Source of the DNA: a virus
Direction: 5' to 3' (one strand)
IMG/VR virus record: IMGVR_UViG_3300037485_001433
Location: 1 to 34,654 of that record
Length of the DNA stretch: 34,654 bases
Made by a program: the position numbers and the translations under genes. Each line of letters starts with the position of its first letter. Position 1 is the stretch's first letter. Below, piece by piece: positions 8,301 through 15,895 of the stretch. A model generated the notes under the pieces. That model saw only the letters and a list, made by a program, of their open reading frames with translations. It made no database searches and was not told where the DNA came from.

Positions 8301-8847
8301 TTTTAATAAACGAGAAGAAGATTTAAGATTTCAAAATAAAGTGATGCCATCGTATAATCCACAAATTGGATATATTGAAAAACCATATATTAATAAATCA
8401 GTTGATAACTTAGAATTAACACATCGACGTAATAAAAATCAGCCTATAATGATTGATACTATTCAAAACGAATTCGGTCATGTTCAATTTGAAGTCGATG
8501 GTAATAGAGGCAATAATTTAATGGGTAATCATTTTACAAGAACTATACCAAATTCAAATATTACAAGAGATAATGAAAATGAGTATAGCATATATGACCC
8601 AGAATTAGTATTATCAAGGTATAGAATGAAAGGAACAAAAATTTTAGAAAATAGAATGAATGGTTATGATTATGGATTACCAAATGAAAAACCATCGACA
8701 CAATCTAATATTTTAATTAGTGATAGATTAACAGGATACGATTATACACCCTTAATGAGAAATGATATATTTAACCAACAAAAAGTTAAAATTGTTAAAA
8801 ATAATATTGATACGTTTAACCAAAGAATTGTAAGTTCAAGACATTAA
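5308..8847 (+). CDS. Large repeat-containing protein, probably virion-associated
   Basis: This 1179-residue protein of unknown function sits directly before the packaging ATPase, which suggests a virion role. Its N-terminal region is rich in P and Q with a Gly-rich patch and a serine tract encoded by three copies of a 9-base repeat (about 6025-6052). A helical middle follows, then an acidic DPD/DDP-rich linker (7248-7356), one probable membrane helix (TLILALLGIGTTITTIYKVI, about residues 701-720), and three ~45-residue helical repeats starting at 7549, 7750 and 7930, each containing GKDEATLQKY. The C-terminal ~250 residues are polar and rich in N, Y and R. I chose ATG 5308, preceded by a promoter-like motif. 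The ORF itself is certain; the virion role is inferred from position. Confidence 0.75.
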   Translation: MSFGSGMSRQQQERQSQLKPPPEAPMERTDEIGSIVEAIKNPWSIITGDTKNNRLLTYYTQLREQNNRLYDKIQFSTSPSKTNADMEKLGFKKYYFTVAGGVGGGMLPEFPLPIPLLNPPPILPSDQELQEIRNQISRMEQYINDEIQKLPDTTPTPTPITTEPQSAEYFFSKSRIDEILKNPNSTTADLNAAIELFNNIEDLENIKIRTTPVPTVQTGTSVPTRQITPEDYSDYKNPNSSSSSSSSSSVSMTMTPTPLIRKPPTFLQTTINPLEYKQVLQLSTKKNKNKKGVNITVLKRILQRLIADQRGLIPLLIDDLQSVINQPAFSTMNQPNPTKKALVKQKTSNSKIKTAIIDRVLAFNEELQQTILNIITFYYSNTVDDFTTDNVIDEIMNTTDMVNLSKFYKALLKAIKDSIKKLNYPEWFYNLFQPIPIDLVIEDVPMAPSIRDSYNSLLPILIQPMLKIGMSPTTAQELALKIIESKALQELTYIYENADWQGTIDQLIKKTIEDVNDAIDKESAGFKLNPVLLFELMYEISKEIKKQLPKSYIAKLIGVVDLTQQIITETPIQDLEIKLPSLTVEEFQEVLQEDKKNDFVNIGGKIRIKVRNLDRINIPPIITNFMNKIKIGKKKRTIDYDFIMHFDDPDEPSQNDDPEDPDDDPDYGDYGDDPDDPDEPDQDVVFDIFYRGQNRTIKLKTLILALLGIGTTITTIYKVIKRILKMEEHNIIEDYKNSDNIEETMPDLDRYKLAYLQVAQAYLKAQEDGKDEATLQKYRNQLLELKTIIDKITQNSPVPISDIKTPDMTGGKPNLENYKNSYTQLNQQYITAQKEGKDEATLQKYRTQLTDLKNIIDKATQDAPAPKTGYGLPDLDRYKKAYDDLNQVYIKAIESGKDEATLQKYKSQLLELQNIINKLGESIGTTGETPDSIVNFNSELETGTDEGMLRATVIDPNEVQLFLNTNKVAKEQQKMFNNFSKVAPGHGLGDYQYNGLARFNKREEDLRFQNKVMPSYNPQIGYIEKPYINKSVDNLELTHRRNKNQPIMIDTIQNEFGHVQFEVDGNRGNNLMGNHFTRTIPNSNITRDNENEYSIYDPELVLSRYRMKGTKILENRMNGYDYGLPNEKPSTQSNILISDRLTGYDYTPLMRNDIFNQQKVKIVKNNIDTFNQRIVSSRH
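7546..8064 (+). repeat. Three helical repeats within the large protein
   Basis: The repeats start at L codons 7549, 7750 and 7930, with spacings of 201 and 180 bases. Each includes an identical 29-base stretch (7612-7640, 7813-7841, 7993-8021) encoding GKDEATLQKY, while the flanks have diverged. That identity suggests recent duplication or gene conversion. Confidence 0.85.
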
Positions 8848-8851
8848 AATA

Positions 8852-8867
8852 TATATAATATTATATA
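8852..8867 (+). promoter_or_regulatory. Palindromic promoter motif TATATAATATTATATA
   Basis: It is a perfect 16-base palindrome 3 bases before the ATPase ATG and directly after the stop of the preceding gene. It is the clearest example of the genome's motif. Confidence 0.55.
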
Positions 8868-8870
8868 GAA

Positions 8871-9611
8871 ATGGCATCTTATAAAGTAGAAAGCATACCG
8901 ACTGATAAAAGTAAAGTTCCATTAAGAAAATGTATGATTGATGGAATTCTCCCAAAATTTCCATTTAGTATGATGATTTCAGGCAGAAGTGGATCTGGTA
9001 AAACGAACGTATTACTGAATATTTTAACAAAAGATAATATGTATAATAAATATTTTCATTATATTGTTGTATATTCACCGACAGCTGGGAAATATGATGA
9101 TATGTACAAGATTTTAAAATTACCAGAAGAAAATTTTAAAAATGATTTTTCAGCAGAAGATTTGGCTAATTTAATAGAATCAAGAAAACAATTGATTGAT
9201 AAAAAAGGTATAGAATGGGTTGTTAAAAATTCAAGAGTTTTAATAATTCTTGACGACGTTATAGCAAATCGTGATTTTCTCAATTCACCAGAAGCCTTAA
9301 AAATGTTCGCATTATTAAGACATTATCAAGTAGCAATAATAGTATTGATGCAGAGTTATAATAAATTACCAAGAGCTTTAAGAATTAATTCTAACGCTAC
9401 AATTGTTTTTCCATCGACACAGTCCGAAGTAGAAGTTCTTTTAGATGAGATAACCCCGAGCGGTTTAACAAAAAAGCAATTTACAAAAGTAATTGAATAC
9501 TGCACAGATGGAAGATATGATTTTTTATATATTAATAATCACGCTGAGCCTGACAAAAGAATTAGAAAAAACTTCGATGAAGTTATAGACATAAAAAAAT
9601 ATAAGGTATAA
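8871..9611 (+). CDS. Genome-packaging ATPase (FtsK/HerA, A32-like)
   Basis: The 246-residue protein powers DNA translocation into preformed capsids in PLVs, virophages and large DNA viruses. Walker A is SGRSGSGKTN (G38-T45), Walker B is LIILDD (D128, D129), and a sensor-like Q161 sits in MQSYNKLPRALR, followed by the NSNATIVFPS strand typical of the family. The length is normal for PLV packaging ATPases. It lies between the large repeat protein and the capsid block, with only 13 bases to the next gene. Confidence 0.93.
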   Translation: MASYKVESIPTDKSKVPLRKCMIDGILPKFPFSMMISGRSGSGKTNVLLNILTKDNMYNKYFHYIVVYSPTAGKYDDMYKILKLPEENFKNDFSAEDLANLIESRKQLIDKKGIEWVVKNSRVLIILDDVIANRDFLNSPEALKMFALLRHYQVAIIVLMQSYNKLPRALRINSNATIVFPSTQSEVEVLLDEITPSGLTKKQFTKVIEYCTDGRYDFLYINNHAEPDKRIRKNFDEVIDIKKYKV

Positions 9612-9617
9612 TATATA
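9607..9617 (+). promoter_or_regulatory. TATAATATATA motif overlapping the ATPase stop codon
   Basis: It lies 7 bases before the ATG at 9625 and includes the TAA stop of the ATPase (9609-9611). Stop codon and promoter are thus packed into the same bases. Confidence 0.45.
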
Positions 9618-9624
9618 CAAAAAA

Positions 9625-10164
9625 ATGAGTTATTCAGTGTCTAATTTATTGCGAAATATGGCAGTCAATTCAAAAATACCAGACACGAAATTAACAAATC
9701 CGGATATTCCTGATATGGATACTGTAATTCGAAATAGAAATTTTATAAGAGACCAAGCATATAATTGTTTAAAATTTCAATCAGGACCACGAAATGGTTC
9801 TGGCGGATTGTTACCACGAAATTCATTTAGACCAGATAATCCAAAATTAGACGCTTTTATGATGGATAGATCGATTGATCCTGATGTTATCAGACAGAGA
9901 CAAAACCCTACAACTCTTGCAGCTCCTGTTTGGAATTTAGAAGGATTATTATACGGAGTTGACGAAACCATGGACGTAGAAAAAGATAGCACTGATTTAA
10001 TCCAAAAAGCCAGAAATTCTTATTATAATTATACGAATCGGTTCAATGTTACAATTCCAGATTCTACAAATCCTTCTGATCTTAATATCCAAACTCCAGA
10101 TTCTAATATTATCCAAATTAATCCAACAAAACCAAAAGGAAAAGTTCAGGACGGTTCAATTTAA
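9625..10164 (+). CDS. Hypothetical protein between ATPase and major capsid gene
   Basis: The 179-residue soluble protein has no membrane segment or catalytic motif that I recognise. Its N-terminus is helical (SVSNLLRNMAVNSK), the middle is rich in N, P, D and R with GSGGLLPRNSF, and the C-terminus is a P/N/T-rich tail. Its place in the packaging/capsid block suggests a virion or assembly role, but this is inference from context only. Confidence 0.75.
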   Translation: MSYSVSNLLRNMAVNSKIPDTKLTNPDIPDMDTVIRNRNFIRDQAYNCLKFQSGPRNGSGGLLPRNSFRPDNPKLDAFMMDRSIDPDVIRQRQNPTTLAAPVWNLEGLLYGVDETMDVEKDSTDLIQKARNSYYNYTNRFNVTIPDSTNPSDLNIQTPDSNIIQINPTKPKGKVQDGSI

Positions 10165-10190
10165 TTTTTAAAATTATTTTCTTTTCTAAA

Positions 10191-10200
10191 TATATAATAT
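10191..10200 (+). promoter_or_regulatory. TATATAATAT promoter-like motif of the capsid gene
   Basis: It lies 8 bases before the ATG at 10209, after a short AT-rich 3' region with the small palindrome TAATTTTTAAAATTA. Confidence 0.45.
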
Positions 10201-10208
10201 AAAATAAA

Positions 10209-11510
10209 ATGAATAAACTTCCATATGTCGAAACTCAACGCTCCACTCAGGTTTCTGATGTATCCCAACAAAACGGATCTGCCGATTTAATGGTGAACAA
10301 TTTAGTATACCAGCAACCAGCGGCTTTGTCTCTCGCAGTAGCCAGAACTTATAAAAAAATGTTTTTCCAGCGAAACACTTATACTGGAGATCGGAGCTCT
10401 ACGATGATTTGCGACTGGAATACTGGGACTTCTTTTGTTAATTTACAGAATTCTTATATTTCTTTTAAAGTTAAAGTTAATTCAGCAGCAGGAACTGCTA
10501 CTGCCAACTGGGGGAGTGGTTCCGCTATGAATGTTTTGAACGAAGTTAGAATTACCAGTAGATCTGGGACGGAATTAGATCGTCTACAAAACGCTAATTT
10601 ATGGAGTAAAAATGACAGTTTATACACTTTACCAGATGGCTATCTAAAAACAGTCGGTAGTTCTCAAGGATTTGGTGTTTACAGAGATGGTGCATTCGAT
10701 GCGGCTATTCTTTTTAGCACAGAAAAACGATTTTGTCTTCCTCTTAGTGCTATTTCAACGTTTTTCCGTCCTACTAAAAAACAGCTATTACCTCCGCAGT
10801 TAGCAAGTGGTCTGCATTTTGAAATGGTTCTTGAAGATTTCAGAACTGCTTTATATCAAAAATTAGGAACTCTTACTGGGTATGATATTTCTGGTCTATA
10901 TTTTATGCTTGACTGTGTGGATATGACCGATGATTGTCAGAAAATAATTAGCCTCGAATCGGCTCAGGATGGTCTCGAGTATACGTACGAGCGTATTTTT
11001 ACGAGCGTTTCTCAAGTTCCAATCGGACAGCTTACTGTTTCTCAGCAAGTTCGCAAAGCTGTTTCCCAGGCCTGCTTTGCTACTACAGTAACGGTGTCTC
11101 AAGCCGATAAAATTGATGTAACTAAAGATAGTTTAAATGCTATTCCATTTAATTATAGCAGTTTCCAATACAGAATTGGAGCGTTGTATTTCCCGAACCA
11201 AGAAGTATCTGATGCCCAGGATGGAGTCGAAGCATACGTTATGACTCAACAGGTGTACGATAAATTAAAACATCCGTATTCTGAAGGCAGTGTTACGCTT
11301 GCTAATTTCAAAGCAGTACATGGTGTTCTGAGTGCATCCTTTGAAAAAGACACCAATTTATCGATCAGCGGCTTACCAATTAACAACAGTCGAACCCTTG
11401 AGTTAAATACTAGTTATGTGGCAGTAACCGAGGCTCTCGAAGTAATCACTTTCCTCCAATATTGCACAGTAGCAAGGACCTTCATTGATAATGTTGCCAC
11501 GGCAGTTTAA
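10209..11510 (+). CDS. Major capsid protein, double jelly-roll type
   Basis: The 433-residue protein is almost entirely beta-rich, with no signal peptide or membrane helix. The N-terminus (VETQRSTQVSDVSQQNGSAD), the strand-turn NVLNEVRITSRSGTELDRL near residues 107-125, and the segment FRPTKKQLLPPQLASGLHFE near residue 185 fit PLV major capsid proteins. The length suits two jelly-roll domains forming the trimeric capsomer. It is noticeably less AT-rich than most neighbours, as often seen for a highly expressed capsid gene. Its place after the ATPase and before the penton-like gene supports the call. Confidence 0.85.
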   Translation: MNKLPYVETQRSTQVSDVSQQNGSADLMVNNLVYQQPAALSLAVARTYKKMFFQRNTYTGDRSSTMICDWNTGTSFVNLQNSYISFKVKVNSAAGTATANWGSGSAMNVLNEVRITSRSGTELDRLQNANLWSKNDSLYTLPDGYLKTVGSSQGFGVYRDGAFDAAILFSTEKRFCLPLSAISTFFRPTKKQLLPPQLASGLHFEMVLEDFRTALYQKLGTLTGYDISGLYFMLDCVDMTDDCQKIISLESAQDGLEYTYERIFTSVSQVPIGQLTVSQQVRKAVSQACFATTVTVSQADKIDVTKDSLNAIPFNYSSFQYRIGALYFPNQEVSDAQDGVEAYVMTQQVYDKLKHPYSEGSVTLANFKAVHGVLSASFEKDTNLSISGLPINNSRTLELNTSYVAVTEALEVITFLQYCTVARTFIDNVATAV

Positions 11511-11520
11511 AATGGCTACA

Positions 11521-11554
11521 TTAACTATATAAACAGAACGAATATATAATATAT
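11521..11554 (+). promoter_or_regulatory. 34-base promoter element shared with the HNH nuclease gene
   Basis: This 34-base element starts TTAACTATATAAA and ends ATATATAATATAT. It matches 16150-16183 at 31 of 34 bases. Both copies lie just upstream of nuclease genes, and I did not see this extended form before other genes. Confidence 0.6.
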
Positions 11555-11561
11555 AGATAAT

Positions 11562-12179
11562 ATGATGGGACTTATTGGAACTGTTTATAAAATTACTAAT
11601 ACAAAAAATGATGATATTTATGTAGGTAGCACTTGTAGAAAAATAGATATTCGTTTTAGAAAACATTGTAACCAACATTGTAATAAAAATAGAATAGAAT
11701 ATAATAATAAATTATATACCTCTATGCGACAAAATGGTATTAATAATTATTCAATTCACGAAATTGAAATGATAAATGTTGATACTCGTGAAGATAAAAT
11801 AAAATTATTAAAATTAGAACAAGTATGGATAGATAACTTAAATTCTTGTTTAAATACTGTTTGTGCTTATACAAAATATCCAAGAGGAAGTAAAGAATTA
11901 AATCATATTTATTATAAAGCCTCAAAAGAAAACCAAACAGAAGAAAGTAAAGAAAAACAAAAAGAATATGTTAAAAAATGGCATATTGAAAATAAAGAAC
12001 ATATAATCGACTATAAAGCCGAATTGTATTTAAAACAAAAAATAAAAATTCAAGAAAAAAATAAAAATTCTCCTTTGGTATTATGTCCTTGTTCAACTAA
12101 ACAATTTAAAGAAATGAATAGAGGAGTTCATAATAAAAGTATTATTCATAAAAAATATATGTCTACCCTCTCTACATAA
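11562..12179 (+). CDS. GIY-YIG endonuclease
   Basis: The 205-residue protein has an N-terminal GIY-YIG nuclease domain: GTVYKITN (residues 6-13, the GIY strand), DIYVGST (18-24, the YIG strand), catalytic R31/R33 with H35, and the metal-binding glutamate E86 in LEQVWID. The C-terminal half is basic, Lys-rich and probably binds DNA. Standalone genes of this kind in viruses of protists are usually homing endonucleases. This one separates the major capsid gene from the penton-like gene and has its own promoter element, which fits insertion as a mobile gene. The frame is intact. Confidence 0.85.
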   Translation: MMGLIGTVYKITNTKNDDIYVGSTCRKIDIRFRKHCNQHCNKNRIEYNNKLYTSMRQNGINNYSIHEIEMINVDTREDKIKLLKLEQVWIDNLNSCLNTVCAYTKYPRGSKELNHIYYKASKENQTEESKEKQKEYVKKWHIENKEHIIDYKAELYLKQKIKIQEKNKNSPLVLCPCSTKQFKEMNRGVHNKSIIHKKYMSTLST

Positions 12180-12264
12180 AAAAATATAAACAAGTGTTAA
12201 ATTGTTAAAACAAAAATATTATGTATTTAAACTTAATTAAAACAAAATAAAAAAGATTATAAAA

Positions 12265-12296
12265 ATCTTATCTTATATTATAGTATAAGATAAGAT
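12265..12296. repeat. 13-bp perfect hairpin overlapping the penton start codon
   Basis: ATCTTATCTTATA (12265-12277) pairs perfectly with TATAAGATAAGAT (12284-12296) around TTATAG. The right arm includes the first two bases of the ATG at 12295. It may be the 3'-end signal of the GIY-YIG transcript, an operator, or an RNA hairpin controlling translation of the penton-like gene. Confidence 0.6.
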
Positions 12297-13086
12297 GAAC
12301 CATAATTTACTCAGAGTATCATCGGACTTCAAAACGGCAAACAGTGAAAGCAATAGCAATTTTTTCGTATCGTATAACAACGTTCAATTACTTCAAGGTA
12401 TAACGCGATGTGTTATGAAAAGTGCAGATATTCCAAATGTATTTTATAATATTAGCGATAAAGGATATAATTTTTATAATACGGGAAATAACACGATGAC
12501 ATATATAGATCCTCTTAATGTAAGTGTTAGTTTTTCAATTAACCCAGGACAGTATACATTAGCCCAGCTAATAGCACAAATTAATCTTTTTTTATTTTCA
12601 GTATATACACCTTATGGGTCGGTATCATTATATTTAAATCCACTTACTCAAAAAATAGAAATCATAAATACTTCAGGACAATCTTTTGGAATTTCTCTCA
12701 GCACAATTTCTCCATATTTAGGTATGTTATCTGTTGTGCCTTGGACTACGTCAAGTCTCGTTTTATTTGATGGAATGCCAAATCTTTCAGGATTACAAGA
12801 AATTTATGTAACCAGTCAAAAAATAAGCGATTGCTCTAATATGGTTGTAGCAAGTAATACCATGTATCCTGTAATTCTTAATATCCAAATTGATAAACCA
12901 TTCGGCCAATTTATCCATTACGCCTCTCAGCATCCCGAGATTGATGATATTGAATATCCTAGTATTTCTCAAGGAACTAATATTCAGATTATAGATATAC
13001 AATTACGAGACCGATGGGGTAATATTGTAGATTTACAAGGATTACCATTTAATATTATTATTAAATGTTATCATAACTTAAACTAA
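12295..13086 (+). CDS. Penton-like minor capsid protein
   Basis: The 263-residue beta-rich protein begins LLRVSSDFKTANSESNSNFF, followed by a hydrophobic strand with IPNVFYNIS and then SFSINPGQYTLAQLIAQIN. This order (F-x-V strand, 'IPN..YNI', then 'PGxYT..L...IN') is typical of the minor capsid/penton proteins of PLVs, virophages and large DNA viruses that fill the five-fold vertices. It lies in the capsid gene block, one gene after the major capsid protein. The start overlaps a hairpin. I am confident of a structural role, less so of the exact subtype. Confidence 0.65.
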   Translation: MNHNLLRVSSDFKTANSESNSNFFVSYNNVQLLQGITRCVMKSADIPNVFYNISDKGYNFYNTGNNTMTYIDPLNVSVSFSINPGQYTLAQLIAQINLFLFSVYTPYGSVSLYLNPLTQKIEIINTSGQSFGISLSTISPYLGMLSVVPWTTSSLVLFDGMPNLSGLQEIYVTSQKISDCSNMVVASNTMYPVILNIQIDKPFGQFIHYASQHPEIDDIEYPSISQGTNIQIIDIQLRDRWGNIVDLQGLPFNIIIKCYHNLN

Positions 13087-13090
13087 ATTA

Positions 13091-13107
13091 TATATATATA
13101 TTATATA
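13091..13107 (+). promoter_or_regulatory. AT-repeat promoter-like motif of the fibre gene
   Basis: An alternating TA run ending in TTATATA, 7 bases before the ATG at 13115. Confidence 0.4.
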
Positions 13108-13114
13108 AGACAAT

Positions 13115-15352
13115 ATGGATATTTTTGGAAATAAAGCAGGAAACCAATTTGACCAAAATTTAAATACAACTGATGATGTTGATTTTGCCCGTGTTGATGT
13201 GACTGATGCTATAACAGACAACCAACAACTTGCTACTAAATTATATGTAGATACACACGGCGGAGGCGGTGGTAATATGAATTACACAGGGACTACTCCA
13301 GCAACTAATTATATTTATAAAGCATCAGCATCAAACGGACAAGATGCCATTAAATCAAGTATTACTGATGATGGAACAAATTGCATAGTATCAGCTACAA
13401 ATGGTATTACAGCAAATAAAATCATTAAATCTGGCGGAACCGCTATTCAATATTTAATGGGTGATGGATCTGTCCTAACTCAATCAGCAAACTCGGGCAA
13501 TAGTAATTTTTATTTGTATCAATCTAAAAACGGAATAACAACCCCACCACCATTAGCCGGCGATGTAGGATATAATAACGCAGTTCAGAGTTTAGCAACT
13601 CTTGTATATATTTCACATTTAACCAGAGATAACATAGATATTGAAGTATTTTATAATCAAGTAAATGAGTTAAACGACCTATACATACAAGACCAAAATA
13701 ACTCATTAAATTTTATTAAATATAATATCATAGGACCACTTATACCAACTCCTAATAGTTATGTGGAAATACCTGTTGTTATGAGTTCTTATGGTGGAAC
13801 TGGTAATACAAGTTTTGGCTCTAATCATAATGTATTAGTAGCCTTCTTTAGTAATAATTTAGAGATTGACCAAAGATTAACTATATTAGAAACTAAAACT
13901 GAAAATCAAACGGCTATACCTAATACTACAACATTTACCGGTCCCTTAATCGTCAAAAATGGGGTTCCAGCATTACCAATAATAAATTGGATTTCTGTTG
14001 GAAATAGTGCGATAACTGCATCGATTGGGCTTCAGATAATAACCCTGAAAACAATAGTGGTATCGGCGGTTGGGTGTAAGGCAAATGTTTTACTCACACC
14101 TCCAGTCTATAGAAACTTCTATATTTATAATGGTGCGGGTTCAGCCGTTGGAGGACCGTATTTTATAAATAGGCTGAATTTAGATGAAACTGGAGCTTAT
14201 GTGAAACTGTCAATACCTCCACTGACACTACCAGCAGGAACCTACCACTTTGCCATTTCATTAGATTTTGACGACTACTTCAATGGGGATGACGTGTCAA
14301 CTTCATATACAAACACAGATCCAAGCGTTATATTATCATTTACGGGATGTATCGGCAGTATACCTGATGCATTTCCAGGCACCCTTGATAATAACAGGTC
14401 ACATACAGTCTTTTGGTTTGAAACATTTGAATCCGTCAAGGTGGGGTCTGTAATTCTTGCTGGCAGTTCATATAGTATCGACACATTAGAAGCCCTTCCA
14501 TTAAATCTCGGAACAACAAATGCAACTACAATTAATATTGGTAGAACTGGTTCAACTACAAAGCTTAACAGTCTTTTCGCACCATCGGGAGTCGGTAATA
14601 TTGATATAATGCTTCGTGATAGTCCTTTTATTGGTCTTCAATTTATTAATGGTAATGCCAGTCTTACTGCTTTGTCAAATTCGTTATGGACTGCTGCTGG
14701 ATTTACATCAAATAATTTTCCTACATATGCTTTAACAAATAATTTTACTCGTCAATTATGTTGCGGTAATTGGACTACAACAGGTCTCTCAGATGGTCAA
14801 GCTTGTGGTTATGTTTCAACCGTCACGACAGGGGCTCGAGTTAGCACTGGCTTCAACTTTGGATTAAGTGCTATTTTAGGTATTTCTGATAGTGCTTATA
14901 ATGCTAATAATTGTCAAAACTTTTTCGGATTATGGAATGCATCAACGACTATACCATTAGCACAAGCGGCATTAAGTCAATTATCAGTCCTACGAAATAT
15001 GATATGTTTTGGATCTGATACAAATGACCCTAATATTTGTATTTATACAGCAGGTGCTGCATCTACCGTTAAACAAGTTGATTTAGGGGCTTCATTTCCA
15101 GCTAATCGTCCTATTGGTGCTTTATCTACTGATTTTTTCAAATTTACGTTATATTGGGATACTTCAAAATTTTATTATAAAGCAGTAAATACTACTACAC
15201 ATGTTATAGTCAGTGGAACATTTACTGCTTTAGTTGCCGATATGCCTTCAACAGTTACTAATTTATATCCTCAATGTGTTAGAGTTATGGGTACACCTCA
15301 ATCCAACGGTCAAGCAAAACTACAGGTTCAGCGTTTTGGACTTTATTATTAA
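13115..15352 (+). CDS. Fibre-like / receptor-binding virion protein
   Basis: The 745-residue protein starts MDIFGNKAGNQFDQNLNTTD, and its first 50 residues (DVDFARVDVTDAIT, ATKLYVDTH) read like the attachment region of tail-fibre proteins of algal viruses and phages. A glycine patch (GGGGG, about residue 50) separates it from a long beta-rich region full of N, T, S and G. There is no membrane helix, and the C-terminal ~240 residues look like a separate globular, jelly-roll or lectin-like domain. The probable job is host attachment from the capsid surface. The whole frame is intact and follows the penton-like gene by 28 bases. The family is inferred from composition and N-terminal pattern. Confidence 0.6.
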   Translation: MDIFGNKAGNQFDQNLNTTDDVDFARVDVTDAITDNQQLATKLYVDTHGGGGGNMNYTGTTPATNYIYKASASNGQDAIKSSITDDGTNCIVSATNGITANKIIKSGGTAIQYLMGDGSVLTQSANSGNSNFYLYQSKNGITTPPPLAGDVGYNNAVQSLATLVYISHLTRDNIDIEVFYNQVNELNDLYIQDQNNSLNFIKYNIIGPLIPTPNSYVEIPVVMSSYGGTGNTSFGSNHNVLVAFFSNNLEIDQRLTILETKTENQTAIPNTTTFTGPLIVKNGVPALPIINWISVGNSAITASIGLQIITLKTIVVSAVGCKANVLLTPPVYRNFYIYNGAGSAVGGPYFINRLNLDETGAYVKLSIPPLTLPAGTYHFAISLDFDDYFNGDDVSTSYTNTDPSVILSFTGCIGSIPDAFPGTLDNNRSHTVFWFETFESVKVGSVILAGSSYSIDTLEALPLNLGTTNATTINIGRTGSTTKLNSLFAPSGVGNIDIMLRDSPFIGLQFINGNASLTALSNSLWTAAGFTSNNFPTYALTNNFTRQLCCGNWTTTGLSDGQACGYVSTVTTGARVSTGFNFGLSAILGISDSAYNANNCQNFFGLWNASTTIPLAQAALSQLSVLRNMICFGSDTNDPNICIYTAGAASTVKQVDLGASFPANRPIGALSTDFFKFTLYWDTSKFYYKAVNTTTHVIVSGTFTALVADMPSTVTNLYPQCVRVMGTPQSNGQAKLQVQRFGLYY

Positions 15353-15495
15353 ATATATTACCAACTTTTACTTTTATTTATTTTTCTTAATAATATGCAT
15401 GGTGGTGTTTGATATTTTATAATAAATCTGGTGTCTATTATTAAAACAGGTAGCGTTTTCTTGAATATTTTAATTTTATCCATATAATAATCTTT

Positions 15496-15508
15496 TATTA
15501 TATTATAA
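15496..15508 (+). promoter_or_regulatory. TATTATATTATAA promoter-like motif
   Basis: It ends one base before the ATG at 15510. An 8-base inverted repeat (TATAATAA/TTATTATA) covers it. The rest of the 157-base gap 15353-15509 is AT-rich with nothing else I recognise. Confidence 0.4.
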
Positions 15509-15509
15509 A

Positions 15510-15746
15510 ATGAGTGACATTATTAATATACTCCAAACTGTTTTAAAAGCAATGACGACCATGGAAAAAATAGTAAAATTAACAGGAGATGAAAAAAAAA
15601 GTTTTGTAATAACTATGTTAGAGAAACAGTTACCAAATTATGAAGAGTATAAAAATATTATACCTGTAATAATTGAATTAGTAATATTTCTAAGTAGGCA
15701 GAAAATTCCTATAAATATCAAAAACAAATTAGTTTGTTTTTCTTAA
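15510..15746 (+). CDS. Small hypothetical helical protein
   Basis: The 78-residue protein has an amphipathic first half (IINILQTVLKAMTTMEKIVK) and the short motif LTGDEKKSFVITMLEKQLP, then a hydrophobic helix IIPVIIELVIFLSRQ. Small proteins with an 'LTG.EKK..V' pattern occur in large algal viruses and some phages, sometimes near holin-like genes. I do not assign a function. One membrane-associated helix is possible. Confidence 0.6.
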   Translation: MSDIINILQTVLKAMTTMEKIVKLTGDEKKSFVITMLEKQLPNYEEYKNIIPVIIELVIFLSRQKIPINIKNKLVCFS

Positions 15747-15828
15747 ATTATTAAGTTAACTATTGTTAAATTATTAAGTTAACTATTGTTAAATTATTAA
15801 GTTAACTATTGTTAAATTATTAAGTTAA
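15745..15828. repeat. Tandem 23-bp repeats, 3.6 copies, carrying TTAACTATTGTTAA
   Basis: Three identical 23-base units start at 15745, 15768 and 15791, and a 15-base partial unit follows at 15814. Each full unit contributes to a TTAACTATTGTTAA box, one base different from the palindrome TTAACAATTGTTAA found at 4261-4274 and 17034-17047. The array begins at the stop codon of the preceding gene. Iterons for replication or recombinase binding are possible. Confidence 0.8.
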
Positions 15829-15865
15829 TAAAATAAGATTGTTTTTGGTTAATTATATTATAATA

Positions 15866-15893
15866 ATTAGTATATTATAATTAGTATATTATA
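15866..15893 (+). promoter_or_regulatory. Duplicated promoter-like motif (2 x 14 bases)
   Basis: ATTAGTATATTATA occurs twice in tandem (15866-15879, 15880-15893), ending 2 bases before the ATG at 15896. Confidence 0.45.
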
Positions 15894-15895
15894 AT

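Noticed and set aside
15234-15422. 62-residue ORF overlapping the end of the fibre gene
   Set aside because: Out-of-frame shadow of the fibre C-terminus; no promoter-like motif precedes it.
15745-15828. CRISPR array
   Set aside because: The 23-bp units are directly adjacent with no variable spacers, and no cas-like gene is present.
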